Shown one piece after another: positions 1-9,800 of a stretch of 64,000 nt of DNA. The stretch is from assembly GCF_023147505.1 (NCBI RefSeq), contig NZ_JAHXPB010000002.1, forward strand, positions 62,001-126,000. The letters are read 5' to 3'. Positions within the stretch are counted from its first letter, which is position 1. Each line of letters starts with the position of its first letter. The notes under the pieces are model-generated. The model was not told the origin of the DNA, searched no databases, and saw only the letters and a list, made by a program, of their open reading frames with translations. Origin of the DNA: Brevundimonas sp. EYE_349 (GTDB lineage Bacteria > Pseudomonadota > Alphaproteobacteria > Caulobacterales > Caulobacteraceae). The position numbers and the translations under genes are program-made.

Positions 1-1246
1 CGTCCAGACTGGCCAGATCGCCGGTGTCGAACCAGCCCTGGGCGTCCACCGCATCGACGGCCGCCCCGAAGTAGCGGCGCGTGACGCTGTCGCCCCGCAC
101 CTTCAGCCGTCCGACCGTGTTGCGCTGGTCCGCCAGCGGCGCGCCATCCTCGTCGGTCAACAGCAGGTCCAGCCCCATCGCCGGCCGCCCCGATCCATGC
201 GGCCCGCCGATATCGGCTGTCGGCGGCGAGATGGCGCCCAGCGGCGAAAGCTCGGTCATGCCCCAACTGGTCTGAACCACCACGCCCAGCCGGCTCTCCA
301 TCCGCCGCAGCAGAGCGTCGGGACAACTGGACCCGCCGATGATGATCCTTTGCAGACTTGGGGTCTCGCCCCCGACCGCATCCAGATGATCGAGCAGACC
401 CAGCCACACCGTCGGCACCCCGACCGCAACGGTCGCTTCGTGCTGCTGGATCAGCCGCGCCAAGGACGCCCCATCCGTCGCCCGCCCAGGCAGGATCAGC
501 CCCGCGCCCACCGCCGGTGCGGCGAACGGCAGGCCCCAGGCGTTGGCGTGAAACATCGGCACGGCCACCAGCACCCGGTCGCGCGCCGTCAGCGCCATGG
601 CGTCCGCCTGAAGCGCGCGCAGGGTGTGCAGATAGTTGGAGCGGTGGGTATAGCCGACGCCCTTGGGCGCCCCCGTCGTTCCCGAGGTGAAACACAGACC
701 CGCCAGCGTGCGCTCGTCGAACGCCCCCCACGCGACCGCCCGGCCGCGCTCCGCCAACAGGGTCTCCAGCGCATCGACGGGCAGGCCGCCTTCACCATCG
801 TCCGTATCGCCATCCAGCAGGATCAGCCGTTCCAGCGAGGGGCACGCCGCCGCCAGATCCCGAGCCAGGTCGGACAGGCCGGCGCCGACCGCCAGCACCC
901 GGTCGCCGACCTCGGTGATCATGGTCGTCAGATGCGCGACCGTCAGGCGCGGATTGAGGGTGTGGCACGTCAGGCCGACGCCCATGGCCCCGTACCAGAC
1001 CTCCAGATGATGCTGTGTGTTCCAGGCCAGGGTCGCGATCCGGTCGCCTGGCCTCAGCCCCAGGTCCAGCAGCGCGCCCGACAGACGGTTGGCGCGCCGA
1101 CGCAGGTCGGCATAGCCGAGCACGGCGTCCCCCGCCCCGCCCGCCGTCACGACCGTCTTGCGCCCATGCCATTTCGCGCCGTGATCCAGAAAACGATCCA
1201 CGGTCAGGGCGTAGTCTTGCATGGGATCGAAGGCGGCAGGCGGCAT
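1..1246 (-). CDS. acyl-CoA ligase (AMP-binding), C-terminus off the left edge
   Basis: An ANL-superfamily fatty-acyl/aryl-CoA ligase that activates a carboxylic acid with ATP and CoA. About 415 codons are visible, from an ATG at 1246 (protein begins MPPAAFDPMQDY); the C-terminal lid domain lies beyond the window. The P-loop-like signature TSGTTGAPKGV is present, followed by VPMFHANAWGLPF and the A5-type motif TSWGMTEL, and the A7 region GWFDTGDLASLD is reached just before the edge. Because it matches all core motifs it should be functional, but substrate cannot be read from sequence. It lies 72 bp downstream of a TonB receptor on the same strand, so it is probably co-transcribed with it and acts on whatever that receptor imports (inference). 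The long open frames on the opposite strand are high-GC shadows. Confidence 0.9.
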   Translation of the reverse strand, partial: MPPAAFDPMQDYALTVDRFLDHGAKWHGRKTVVTAGGAGDAVLGYADLRRRANRLSGALLDLGLRPGDRIATLAWNTQHHLEVWYGAMGVGLTCHTLNPRLTVAHLTTMITEVGDRVLAVGAGLSDLARDLAAACPSLERLILLDGDTDDGEGGLPVDALETLLAERGRAVAWGAFDERTLAGLCFTSGTTGAPKGVGYTHRSNYLHTLRALQADAMALTARDRVLVAVPMFHANAWGLPFAAPAVGAGLILPGRATDGASLARLIQQHEATVAVGVPTVWLGLLDHLDAVGGETPSLQRIIIGGSSCPDALLRRMESRLGVVVQTSWGMTELSPLGAISPPTADIGGPHGSGRPAMGLDLLLTDEDGAPLADQRNTVGRLKVRGDSVTRRYFGAAVDAVDAQGWFDTGDLASLD

Positions 1247-1318
1247 ACGCGAAGGGGTTCCGTGAGATCAGCCAGGGCGGCGGGACGACGACGTGCGCCG
1301 CCCGCCTTGGCGCAGGGA

Positions 1319-3493
1319 TCAGAAGGTGCGGGTCAGATTGACGCCGTACTGTCGGGGCGGCCCGGCGTAGCGAAGCCCGGAGTTGATGGCGGCGATATAG
1401 GTCTCGTCCGTGGCGTTCAGCGCATAGGCCGTCCAGGTCCACTGGCCCGTGTTCAGCCGGACCGAGGCGTTCACGATATCACGCGCACCCAGCCGGTCGC
1501 CCAGCGCCGCATTGTTGAAGATGGTGGTCCAGCTTTCGCCGATATGGGCGTAGTCCACTCGCGGCGTCAGCGTCATGTTCGCCCCTATCGGGAAGGCGTA
1601 TTCGATCCCGGCGTTGAAGGTGAACTCCGGCGCATAGCTCTTGGTGTTGCCCGCGATGTTGACGCAGTTGGCGCTGGCCGGTCCCGTGGACGGATCGCAG
1701 AGGCCCGTCCGTCCCAGACGCGGATCGGCGCCGAAGAAGTCGCCCATTTCAGAGTTGGACACCGACCCGGCGATGTCGAACGACAGCGGCCCGAACCGGC
1801 CTTGGGCCGAGGCTTCCAGACCCATGATCTTGGTGTCGCCCTGGACGTTCTGGATGCGGCTGATCTGGGGATACTGCGGGTCGCCTATGTTGACCTGGTA
1901 ATCCTGATAGACGGTGTAATAGGCGCCGATCTGGGTGCGCAGTCGGCCGTCCAGCAAGGTCGACTTCCACCCCAGCTCGTAGTCGATCAGGTCTTCGGCG
2001 CCGAAGGTCTGGGCCGGACGATACAGGTTGGGCGCGTTCAGACCGCCCATCTTGTGCCCCGTCGCCACGAAGCCATAGACGAAGTTGGCGTCGTCCATCT
2101 TCCAGTTCACCGTGACCTTGCCGGTCACCTTGTCGTCCTTGACCTTGTCGTCCTGGAACAGAACGATCCCGAGCTGCGGATAGGTCGTATAGACGTCGTC
2201 GTTGGTCGACACCGAATGGGCGTAGCGCGCCCCGACCTGCAGCTGCAGCCGGTCGCTGATGTCGTAGCTGACCTGGCCGAAGACGGCGGCGGTTTCCTTG
2301 GGCGTGTCACCCCACAGGTAGATATCCAGGACGTTCTCGGGGAAACCGATCCGGTATTCGGCCGTGGGGAAGGTCTTGGCCGGGAAACGGGCCATGTCGT
2401 ATTGATAATAGAGGCCCAGCAGCCATTTCAGTCGCTGCTGATCCGGCGAGATCAGGTTGAACTCCTGTGACCAGACCTCTTCGTCCAGTTGATCGACAAA
2501 GGTGTTGTTCAGCGCCGATGTGCCGTCCAGATCGGTGGCGAAGCGCGAGCGGCCGGCCTGATAGCCGGTGATCGACTTCAGCGTCATGCCGCTGTCGAAC
2601 ACATAGCTGACGTTCAGCGACGAGCGCACGAACTCGTCATGCGCCTCGTTCGGGCCGTTCGAGGTGATGTGGAACGGGTCGTTGGTCGCCAGCGCCGGAT
2701 CGGCCGGATAGCCGCCCAGATCGATGTTGTTGTAATCGGTCTTCCACAACACCTTCAGCGCGTCGGTCGGCTGCCACAACAGGCTGGCGCGCACGCTGTT
2801 GGAATCCACCGCGCCCGGACGACCGCGATAGGGTCCGGTGATGGTGTAGAAGCTGTCGCGCGTCTCATGATTGAAGGCCAGACGCGCCGCCAGGGTTTCG
2901 CTGAGCGGCAGGTTGATCGCGCCCTGAAGCTTGATGTCGTTGTAGTTTCCGGCTTGGCCGAAAACATAGCCGTTGATGCCCGAGAAGTCGGGATTGCGCG
3001 CCGTGATGAAGACCGCACCCCCGGTCGCATTAGCCCCGGCGAAGGTGCCCTGCGGTCCCCGCAACAACTCCAGACTGCCGATGTCGTAATAGGGCTCGGT
3101 CTGGAAATAGGCCGGGAAGGCCGCCACGCCGTCGCGATAGGTGATGACCCCCACGCCCACGGCCGTCGTCGCCTCGGACTTGCCGATGCCGCGCACATTG
3201 AAGAAATTGCCCTGACCGAAGTTCTGAACCGTGGTGGACGGCGCCGCGAACTGCAGTTGGTCCAGGGACAGCACGCCCTTGGCGGCCAGGTCTTCGCCAC
3301 TCAGGACCGTGGCGGCGACGGCGGTCGTCTGAAGATTGCTGGTGCGGCGTTCGGCGGTGACCACCACGTCGCCCAGAACGGCGGCCTTGTCCTTGTCCGC
3401 CTGGGTTTCAGCAGGGTCGGCCTGCTGGGCCTGCGCTGCTCCACCCCACAGAAGCGCAACGGCGGACGCCGTAATCCAGAGCCTGCGGCCCAT
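1319..3493 (-). CDS. TonB-dependent receptor
   Basis: Outer-membrane, TonB-energised beta-barrel transporter of 724 aa. It begins with a Sec signal peptide (MGRRLWITASAVALL...AQAQ). A TonB-box-like stretch (GDVVVTAERR) follows, then a plug domain with the LRGPQGTFAGANATGG motif, and a 22-strand-type barrel ending in a terminal Phe (LTRTF). I chose the ATG at 3493 because it starts the signal peptide and has an AAGGA ribosome site 6 nt upstream; the frame is open for 39 more codons upstream. The plug and barrel style are those of the large Caulobacterales/Sphingomonad receptor family often found in catabolic clusters, not of siderophore receptors specifically. The gene is divergent from an SDR across a palindrome at 3580-3607 and precedes an acyl-CoA ligase, which suggests uptake of an organic acid (inference). 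Confidence 0.93.
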   Translation of the reverse strand: MGRRLWITASAVALLWGGAAQAQQADPAETQADKDKAAVLGDVVVTAERRTSNLQTTAVAATVLSGEDLAAKGVLSLDQLQFAAPSTTVQNFGQGNFFNVRGIGKSEATTAVGVGVITYRDGVAAFPAYFQTEPYYDIGSLELLRGPQGTFAGANATGGAVFITARNPDFSGINGYVFGQAGNYNDIKLQGAINLPLSETLAARLAFNHETRDSFYTITGPYRGRPGAVDSNSVRASLLWQPTDALKVLWKTDYNNIDLGGYPADPALATNDPFHITSNGPNEAHDEFVRSSLNVSYVFDSGMTLKSITGYQAGRSRFATDLDGTSALNNTFVDQLDEEVWSQEFNLISPDQQRLKWLLGLYYQYDMARFPAKTFPTAEYRIGFPENVLDIYLWGDTPKETAAVFGQVSYDISDRLQLQVGARYAHSVSTNDDVYTTYPQLGIVLFQDDKVKDDKVTGKVTVNWKMDDANFVYGFVATGHKMGGLNAPNLYRPAQTFGAEDLIDYELGWKSTLLDGRLRTQIGAYYTVYQDYQVNIGDPQYPQISRIQNVQGDTKIMGLEASAQGRFGPLSFDIAGSVSNSEMGDFFGADPRLGRTGLCDPSTGPASANCVNIAGNTKSYAPEFTFNAGIEYAFPIGANMTLTPRVDYAHIGESWTTIFNNAALGDRLGARDIVNASVRLNTGQWTWTAYALNATDETYIAAINSGLRYAGPPRQYGVNLTRTF

Positions 3494-3579
3494 GATCGAT
3501 CCTTCCCGATGTTTCCTCGGCGCTCTTCGGCGCCATGACCGGACGTTCACACCGATCGCGCGCCTTGTCAACTTCACTA

Positions 3580-3607
3580 GTCGACGGGTGAATATTGACC
3601 TGTCGAC
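3580..3607. promoter_or_regulatory. 28-bp imperfect palindrome, putative operator
   Basis: GTCGAC outer half-sites flank an AATATT core, and 12 of 14 base pairs are symmetric. The site lies between the divergent TonB receptor (start 3493) and SDR (start 3672), 64-87 bp from either start. Length and symmetry suit a dimeric repressor such as TetR. No matching regulator gene is adjacent in the window. Confidence 0.55.
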
Positions 3608-3671
3608 CAACGCCGGGTCAGGATGCGGTCAACATCGGCTTCCGTCCGATGATTGTTTCTGGAGGAAGACC

Positions 3672-4550
3672 ATGACCATCGACCTGAACGGCCGCACGGC
3701 CATCGTCACCGGCGCCGGCGGCGGCCTGGGTCGCACCCACGCCCTGGCCCTCGCCCGCTATGGCGCGAAGGTGGTGGTCAACGATCTGTCGCCCGATGGC
3801 GTTCACGCTGTGGTCGAGGAAATCATTCGGTCTGGCGGCGAGGCCCTGCCCCAGGTTTGCAGCGTGACCGATCGCGCCGCCGTCCAGTCCATGGTCGCCT
3901 CGACCGTCGATCACTGGGGCGCGGTCGATATCCTTGTGAACAACGCCGGCATCCTGCGCGACAAGACCTTCGCCAAGATGGACCTGGACGACTTCGCCGC
4001 CGTCGTCGACGTCCACCTGATGGGGTCCGTCAATGTGACAAAGGCGGCCTGGTCCCATATGCGCGAGCGGAACTATGGTCGGGTGATCTTCACCACCTCC
4101 TCTTCAGGCCTCTATGGCAACTTCGGCCAGGCCAACTACGGCGCGGCCAAGATGGCCCTGGTCGGCCTGATGCAGACCCTGGCGCTGGAGGGCGAACGCC
4201 ATGGCATCCGCGTCAACTGCCTGGCGCCCAGCGCCGCGACCCAGATGACCGAAAGCCTCTATTCGGCCGAAGATCTGAAGGGTCTGTCCTCCGACCTGGT
4301 CAGCCCCGGCGTGGTCGCCCTCGCCGCCGCCGACGCCCCTACCCGCATGATCCTTCTGGCCGGCGCCGGCGCCTTCGAACAGGCCAATATCACCCTGACC
4401 CGGGGCGTCCACATCGGCGCCGCCCCCGACGCCGCCGACCAGATTCAGGCCAACTGGCCCCGGATCACCGACCGCACCGACGAACAGGTCCCCGCCTCGG
4501 GCGCCGCGCAATACAATCACGAGGTTCACCACCCGGATCGACGCGCATGA
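3672..4550 (+). CDS. SDR-family dehydrogenase, MFE-2-like 3-hydroxyacyl-CoA dehydrogenase
   Basis: Short-chain dehydrogenase of 292 aa. The Rossmann motif GAGGGLGRTHALALA and the following KVVVNDL match the dehydrogenase domain of peroxisomal multifunctional enzyme type 2 (17beta-HSD4) and its bacterial relatives, which oxidise 3-hydroxyacyl-CoAs with NAD. NNAG and the catalytic Ser plus YxxxK (SSSGLYG...NYGAAK) are intact. The C-terminal part after the core (RTDEQVPASGAAQYNHE) is also typical of this group. The start is ATG 3672, with a strong GGAGGAAG ribosome site at 3661-3668; upstream codons in frame overlap the divergent promoter and were rejected. It sits opposite a TonB receptor, so the pair likely share the 3580-3607 operator. 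Its role in beta-oxidation of an unusual acid is an inference. Confidence 0.92.
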   Translation: MTIDLNGRTAIVTGAGGGLGRTHALALARYGAKVVVNDLSPDGVHAVVEEIIRSGGEALPQVCSVTDRAAVQSMVASTVDHWGAVDILVNNAGILRDKTFAKMDLDDFAAVVDVHLMGSVNVTKAAWSHMRERNYGRVIFTTSSSGLYGNFGQANYGAAKMALVGLMQTLALEGERHGIRVNCLAPSAATQMTESLYSAEDLKGLSSDLVSPGVVALAAADAPTRMILLAGAGAFEQANITLTRGVHIGAAPDAADQIQANWPRITDRTDEQVPASGAAQYNHEVHHPDRRA

Positions 4551-4616
4551 CATGCTGGAAGATCGCGCCGATCCGGCAGCCTCTTCCGGCCTGATCGGCC
4601 AGAGTCTGGTGAGGGT

Positions 4617-4864
4617 TCTGGTTCTCCCTCCCCCCACCGCAACGCGAGCAGGACCATCCCGTCGCGAGGATCGACCCAGACGGCCTTGCCGCGATCGCGC
4701 ACCAGGATCGCCCTGGCCTGCCCCACGACCAAGACGCCGCGTCCCTTTTTGTCGGGGAAGCTGACGCCCGAGACGCGCAGGTCCGGGTCGGCGGCCTGAG
4801 CGCGGGCCATCGAACCGCTGAGGAAGCTTCGCCCGTCCGGCGACAGCCAATCCAAAGTTGACAA
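4617..4864 (-). pseudogene. PepSY-like domain remnant
   Basis: A minus-strand frame of about 80 codons whose text resembles an internal piece of PepSY-associated membrane proteins: ARAQAADPDLRVSGVSFP, then a loop, then AVWVDPRDGMVLLALR (compare vyvDPxtGxVL in PepSY-TM proteins). There is no convincing start (only a TTG inside the presumed promoter of the next operon), no membrane segment is visible, and the frame runs on into the 3' end of the SDR with unrelated residues. Best read as a relic of a PepSY-TM gene, a family often placed next to metal-uptake TonB receptors. A chance frame cannot be excluded. Confidence 0.35.
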
Positions 4865-4871
4865 TTTTGAT

Positions 4872-4883
4872 ATGTTATAACAT
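4872..4883. promoter_or_regulatory. Zur-box-like palindrome
   Basis: Perfect 12-bp palindrome ATGTTATAACAT, 30 bp upstream of the TonB receptor TTG start, with a TTGACA -35-like hexamer at 4858-4863. The core is the one I recall for Zur (zinc uptake regulator) boxes of proteobacteria. It stands out strongly against the high-GC background and fits the metal-uptake operon behind it. Confidence 0.6.
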
Positions 4884-4913
4884 CACCTCCCGCTCGTTTT
4901 GGGGGGGCTTGCG

Positions 4914-6869
4914 TTGAGTTTTCGTTTCGTCACACATGCCATGGCCGCTGGCGCGGTGTCGGCATTCGCTTCAGGCGTATCGGCCGAGGATACAACGCAA
5001 CCGCCCCAAGCCTTGCCTGAGGTGGTGGTGACGGCGACGGCGACGCCGCGCGCGCTGCAGACCGCGCCCGCCAGCGTGACGGTAGTGGACCGACAGGCGC
5101 TGTCGCGTCGACCCGTTCAGGACTTGACCGACGTGCTGCGCGACGTGCCGGGCGTGACGGTCAATGGCGCGGGCTTGACGCGGCGCGGGATTTCCATCCG
5201 GGGCATGCCCAGCGAACACACGCTTTTCCTGGTCGATGGTCGTCGTGTGAACGGCTCGGCCAGCGCCATAGCCCACGCGGATTTCGAGCTGAACTGGGTT
5301 CCAGTCGAGGCGATGGATCGGGTGGAGATCGTGCGCGGGCCGATGTCGTCGCTCTATGGGTCGGAAGCCTTGGGCGGGGTGGTCAATGTCATCACCCGGA
5401 GCGCGACCGATTCGTGGCGCGGCAGTCTGCGGGCCATGGGCGGGCTGCGCGAGGATGGACGCGGCGGCGAGACCTATCAGCTCGGCGCCTATGCCGGTGG
5501 ACCGCTACTTCAGGACCGTCTGGGCCTCAGCCTTTATGCGGAATCGAAGGCGCGAGGCGACACGCCCCAAGCCCCAAACGCGCGTCTATCAGACCTCGAG
5601 GCCCGCGAGGCGCTGTCGGGTTCGGCCACGCTCAGTTGGACGCCGGACGCAGCCCAGCGGATCGACTTCACCATTCTGGCCGGTCGCGACGATCGATCGC
5701 GCAACACCGCGACCACAGCCGCGCAACCGGTCTATTACCGCTACGCCGATGCGGTTGATCGTCGGCAGTACGCCCTGTCGCATACGGGGCGTTGGGGCTG
5801 GGGTGACAGTGTGCTGCGGGCCTATCGCTCCACCCTGGATCGGACCAACACCGCCACCAACGGCCAGACGGCGTCCCGCCCGGTCGGGATGCAGGAAGAC
5901 ATCGTCGATGGGCGCGTCACGGCGGATCCCATCGCGGGCCACCGCCTAAGCGTCGGCGGCGAGTGGCGCCGCGAGGCGTTGCAGGACGCCGCCGCAGCCG
6001 TCTCCGGCGTTCTGACCAGCGAACGCTACGCCGTATTCGCCCAGGATGAGTGGGCGCTGACGCCCAGCCTGTCCCTGACCGGTGGCGCGCGTTTCGACCA
6101 TCATGACCAGTATGGATGGCAGACAAGCCCACGGCTCTACGCCGTCTGGACGCCACTCGAAGGTCTTACCCTCAAGGGCGGCGGCGGCCGGGGTTTCAAG
6201 TCGCCCAGCCTGAAGCAACTGTCGCCCGAGTTCGTGACGGTGGCTGCGGGCGGTCGCTTCACCGTCTATGGCAATCCCGATCTGAAGCCGGAAATCGGCA
6301 CATCCTATGAGGCGTCGGCGGAGTATCGCCGCGACGGCTGGGCCGTGCGTCTGGGCGGTTTCTCCAATGACATCGAGAATCTGATCGAAACGCGCTGCAC
6401 GGCCTTCTGCGGCGTTCGCGGGCGCGAGGTGCGGTTGTATCAGAACATCAACGAGGCCCGGATCACCGGACTCGAAGCGGGCGCGGAGACCCGGCTTCCC
6501 GCCGGATTCAGCCTGCGCGGCGACTATACCTATCTGGACAGCGAGAACCGGACGACCAACCAACCGCTGTCGGAACGACCGCGCCACAGCGGCCATGCGA
6601 CCCTGCGCTGGGAGCCCGACGATCACCGCTTCGTGCAGTTGCGCGGCGAATATGTGGGCGAGCAGCTGATGTTGTCGAACGCAGTTCAGTACGCCGTGCC
6701 GGACTATGCGCTGGTGTCGCTGGAAGGGGGGCTTCGGCTGGAGGAGAACCTGTGGGTCCGCGCCGGGGTGCAGAACCTGGGCGATGTGCGGCTGGCGAAT
6801 GAATCGGCCTATTTCTCATTCGCCGAGCCTGGGCGGTTCTACTATCTCGGCTTCACGGCGGGGTTCTGA
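4914..6869 (+). CDS. TonB-dependent receptor, BtuB/CirA type (predicted metal or metallophore)
   Basis: Outer-membrane receptor of 651 aa. Signal peptide MSFRFVTHAMAAGAVSAFASGVSA, TonB box ALPEVVVTATATPR, plug with GISIRGMPSEHTLFLVDGRR and the MSSLYGSEALGGVVNVIT motif, then a barrel ending GFTAGF. The compact size and plug resemble the BtuB/CirA/colicin-receptor branch used for small metal chelates, unlike the longer catabolic receptors elsewhere in the window. I prefer TTG 4914, seven nt after a G7 run at 4901-4907; TTG 4899 in the same frame is possible. It heads a four-gene operon with a CobN-like protein, an ExbB-like protein and a DUF2149 protein, behind a Zur-like box. Zinc (or zincophore) uptake is inferred from this context and from the analogous Zur-controlled PA1922-PA1925 genes of Pseudomonas aeruginosa as I recall them. 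Confidence 0.88.
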   Translation: MSFRFVTHAMAAGAVSAFASGVSAEDTTQPPQALPEVVVTATATPRALQTAPASVTVVDRQALSRRPVQDLTDVLRDVPGVTVNGAGLTRRGISIRGMPSEHTLFLVDGRRVNGSASAIAHADFELNWVPVEAMDRVEIVRGPMSSLYGSEALGGVVNVITRSATDSWRGSLRAMGGLREDGRGGETYQLGAYAGGPLLQDRLGLSLYAESKARGDTPQAPNARLSDLEAREALSGSATLSWTPDAAQRIDFTILAGRDDRSRNTATTAAQPVYYRYADAVDRRQYALSHTGRWGWGDSVLRAYRSTLDRTNTATNGQTASRPVGMQEDIVDGRVTADPIAGHRLSVGGEWRREALQDAAAAVSGVLTSERYAVFAQDEWALTPSLSLTGGARFDHHDQYGWQTSPRLYAVWTPLEGLTLKGGGGRGFKSPSLKQLSPEFVTVAAGGRFTVYGNPDLKPEIGTSYEASAEYRRDGWAVRLGGFSNDIENLIETRCTAFCGVRGREVRLYQNINEARITGLEAGAETRLPAGFSLRGDYTYLDSENRTTNQPLSERPRHSGHATLRWEPDDHRFVQLRGEYVGEQLMLSNAVQYAVPDYALVSLEGGLRLEENLWVRAGVQNLGDVRLANESAYFSFAEPGRFYYLGFTAGF

Positions 6870-6873
6870 GCCC

Positions 6874-9800
6874 TTGCGGCGTATCCTGCAGACGCTGCTG
6901 CTGGCGGGCTTCTGGGCTTTCGTCGTCGTGGGCGGCGCGGGAGCGCAAACGGCCCCCGTTCTGCGGGTGAACGTCATCGGCAGCGACTTCGTCCTGCCGG
7001 CCAAATACGGACGGCTGGCCGGGTTCGCCGCGCCCGAGGGTGTGGCGGTCCAGGGGTGGTCGCTGTCGGCCCTGCCTGAGGCGACGGCGTGGAACGACGC
7101 CGACCTTATCCTTCTGGATACGCCGCGACCGGCCGACGTCGAGGCGGTGGAGGCGCGCATCGGAGAGGCGCTGCGTGCACGGGGCGGACCCTGGGTGCGG
7201 GTCGGCGGCGGTCCGCCGGCGTTCGGCGGCCTGCCGCCCGAGACGGGCCGCAGGATCGCGGCCTATTACGCCGCCGGAGGGCGACAGAACTTCACCGCCC
7301 TGTTCGCCTATCTGAAGCAATGGAAGATGGGCGACGACCTGTCGGTTCCGCCACCGGCCCCGCTGGGCGCGGTCGGCTATTATCATCCGGCGGCGTCAAG
7401 CTTTGCCGCGGCAGCCTTGCCGGCCTGGCTGTCGGCGCGTGCCGAACGTCCCCGCGCCGCCATACTGATCGGCGCATCAACGGTGGCGGATGACGACACG
7501 ACCGTCGTCGACGCCCTGATCGCCGCCCTGGACGCCAAGGGGATTGATGGCGTGGCGTTGTGGTTCGACCAACGCGCGCCGCGGGGCCTGATCGAGGCCG
7601 TTCAGCCGTTGAGCCCCGACCTGCTGATCAATACACAGCACATCGTCGCCGGGGGCGTCGTCCGCGATCAACTGGTCGAACTGGACCTACCCGCCGCCAT
7701 GACCTTTTCCTACCGAGAGGGCGACGCAGACGCTTGGCGACGGGCCTCCGCCGGTTTGAACAGTCGTTCGGCCGCGGCCCTTCTGGCGCCTGCCGAAACC
7801 TGGGGGATGAGCGATCCCATGATCGTTTCGGCCGTCGATCACGGCGCCCTGATTCCTATCCCCGAGCAGATCGAGGCCGTCGCCGCCCGCGCCGCGCGCC
7901 AGATCACCCTGCGCCGGACCCCGAACGGGCAGAAGCGTCTGGCGCTGATGTTCTGGAACCATCCGGGCGGGGAAGCCAATATCTCGGCCTCCAACCTCAA
8001 TGCGCCGCGCAGCCTCGAGGCGCTGAGCACGGACCTGAACGCCGCCGGATACGCCATTCCAGCCCTGTCAGAAGCCCGCTGGATCGCGGCGGCGCGCGCC
8101 ATGCTGGGCGCCTTCTACCGGCATGAGACTTTGGACGATCTGCCGTCGCAGGGGCTGGCCGTCACCCTGCCGGTCGCCCGCTACCGGGCTTGGCTGGATG
8201 GTTTGCCAGCGACCAGTCGCGATCCGATCCTGGCCCGCTGGGGCGATCCGGCGCGGCATTGGTCCGTTCGAACCGTGGATGGCGAGCCCGTCTTCCTGAT
8301 CCCCGCATTCAGCGACGGCGCCTTGACCGTCCTGCCGCAGCCGCCGCGTGCGGCGCGCGTGGGCGAGGCCTATCACGATGTCGCCGCGCCGCCCGACCAT
8401 CTCTACCTCGCGGCCTATCTGTGGGTGCGGGAGGTTAGTCAGGCGAACGCCGTGATCCACCTGGGAACCCATGGCACGCAGGAGTTTCTGCCGGGCAAGG
8501 ATCGCGGTCTGGCGGTCACGGACCACGCCTTCCTGGCGCTTGGCGACCTGCCGGTCATCTATCCCTACATTCAGGACAATATCGGCGAAGCCACCCAGGC
8601 CAAGCGCCGTGGTCGCGCCGTCACCGTCAGCCACCAGACGCCGCCCTTCGCCCCTGCGGGATTGAACGACGAACTCAAGACCCTGCACGACCTGATCCAC
8701 CAGTATCTCCAACTCGACGAGGGCGGGGTGCGGGACGCGGTCGCCGACCAGATCCTGCGCCTGGCCAGCGCGCGTCATATCGATGCGGACATGGGCTGGA
8801 CGCCGGCCAGGGCGCGAGCGGACATGCCGGTCTTCCTGGGCGAGTTGCATGACTATCTGCACCAGGTCGGCGGGGCGCCGACGCCGATGGGCCTGCACAC
8901 TTTCGGGCGCGCGGCGTCGCCCGACCACCGGCTGATCACCGTGCTGCAGCAGTTGGGTCGACCCTTCTTCGACGCCTTGGGCGAAACCGAGAGCGAAACC
9001 CTGGCCCAAGACGAAGCGGGCCTTCACGCCAGCCGCGCCTTCACCGTCCTGAAGGCCTATCTGCGCGACGGCGCCCTGATCGAGACCGCCGATCCGGCCC
9101 TTCGCGAGCAACTGACGCGCGCGCGCCTGCTGGATCGGCGCCTGGCCGACACCGGCGAGATGGAGGGGCTGCTCCAGGCGCTTGGGGGGCGTTTCGTCCG
9201 TCCCGGCGAAGGCGGCGATCCCATCCGCAATCCGGACGCCGTAGGGGGGCGCAATCTCTACGCCTTCGAGCCGGACAAGATGCCGGCCTCGGCCGCCTAT
9301 GCCGCTGCGGCCGGCGCCCTGAAGAGTTTGACGGACGCCTACGCTGTCGAGCATGACGGTCGCCCCCTGACCAAGCTGGCGATCACCCTGTGGTCGTCCG
9401 AGACCATCCGCACCCTGGGCTTGCCCGAGGGTGAGATCCTTCACGCGCTGGGACTGCGTCCCCGGTGGGACGAGGGCGGGCGGGTCGTCGCACTGGACAT
9501 CATTCCGGCGTCGGAGCTGGGTCGCCCCCGCATCGATGTCGTCGTTCATGCGACCGGCGTCTATCGCGATCAGTTCGACGGCTTTCTCAGGCTTCTGGCC
9601 GATGCCGTCGATCGCATCGTCGCCCTGGACGAGCCGGACGATCCGGTTGCGAAAAACAGCCTTATCGCCGCCCGGCGTCTGATGACCCAAGGGGTCGCCG
9701 CCTCAGAGGCCGCCGCGCTCGGCCGGGCCCGCATCTTCAGCAACGCGCCGGGCGATTACGGCAGCGGCCTGCCCGAGGCGGTGCGCGATACGACGGGCTG

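Noticed and set aside
197..2470. 757-codon open frame on the plus strand
   Set aside because: It is antisense to the acyl-CoA ligase and the TonB receptor, which both have family motifs; its own translation is Arg/Gln/Gly-rich shadow text with no domain.
8068..9690. 540-codon open frame on the minus strand inside the CobN-like gene
   Set aside because: Composition and lack of motifs mark it as a shadow; the plus frame contains the CobN signature.
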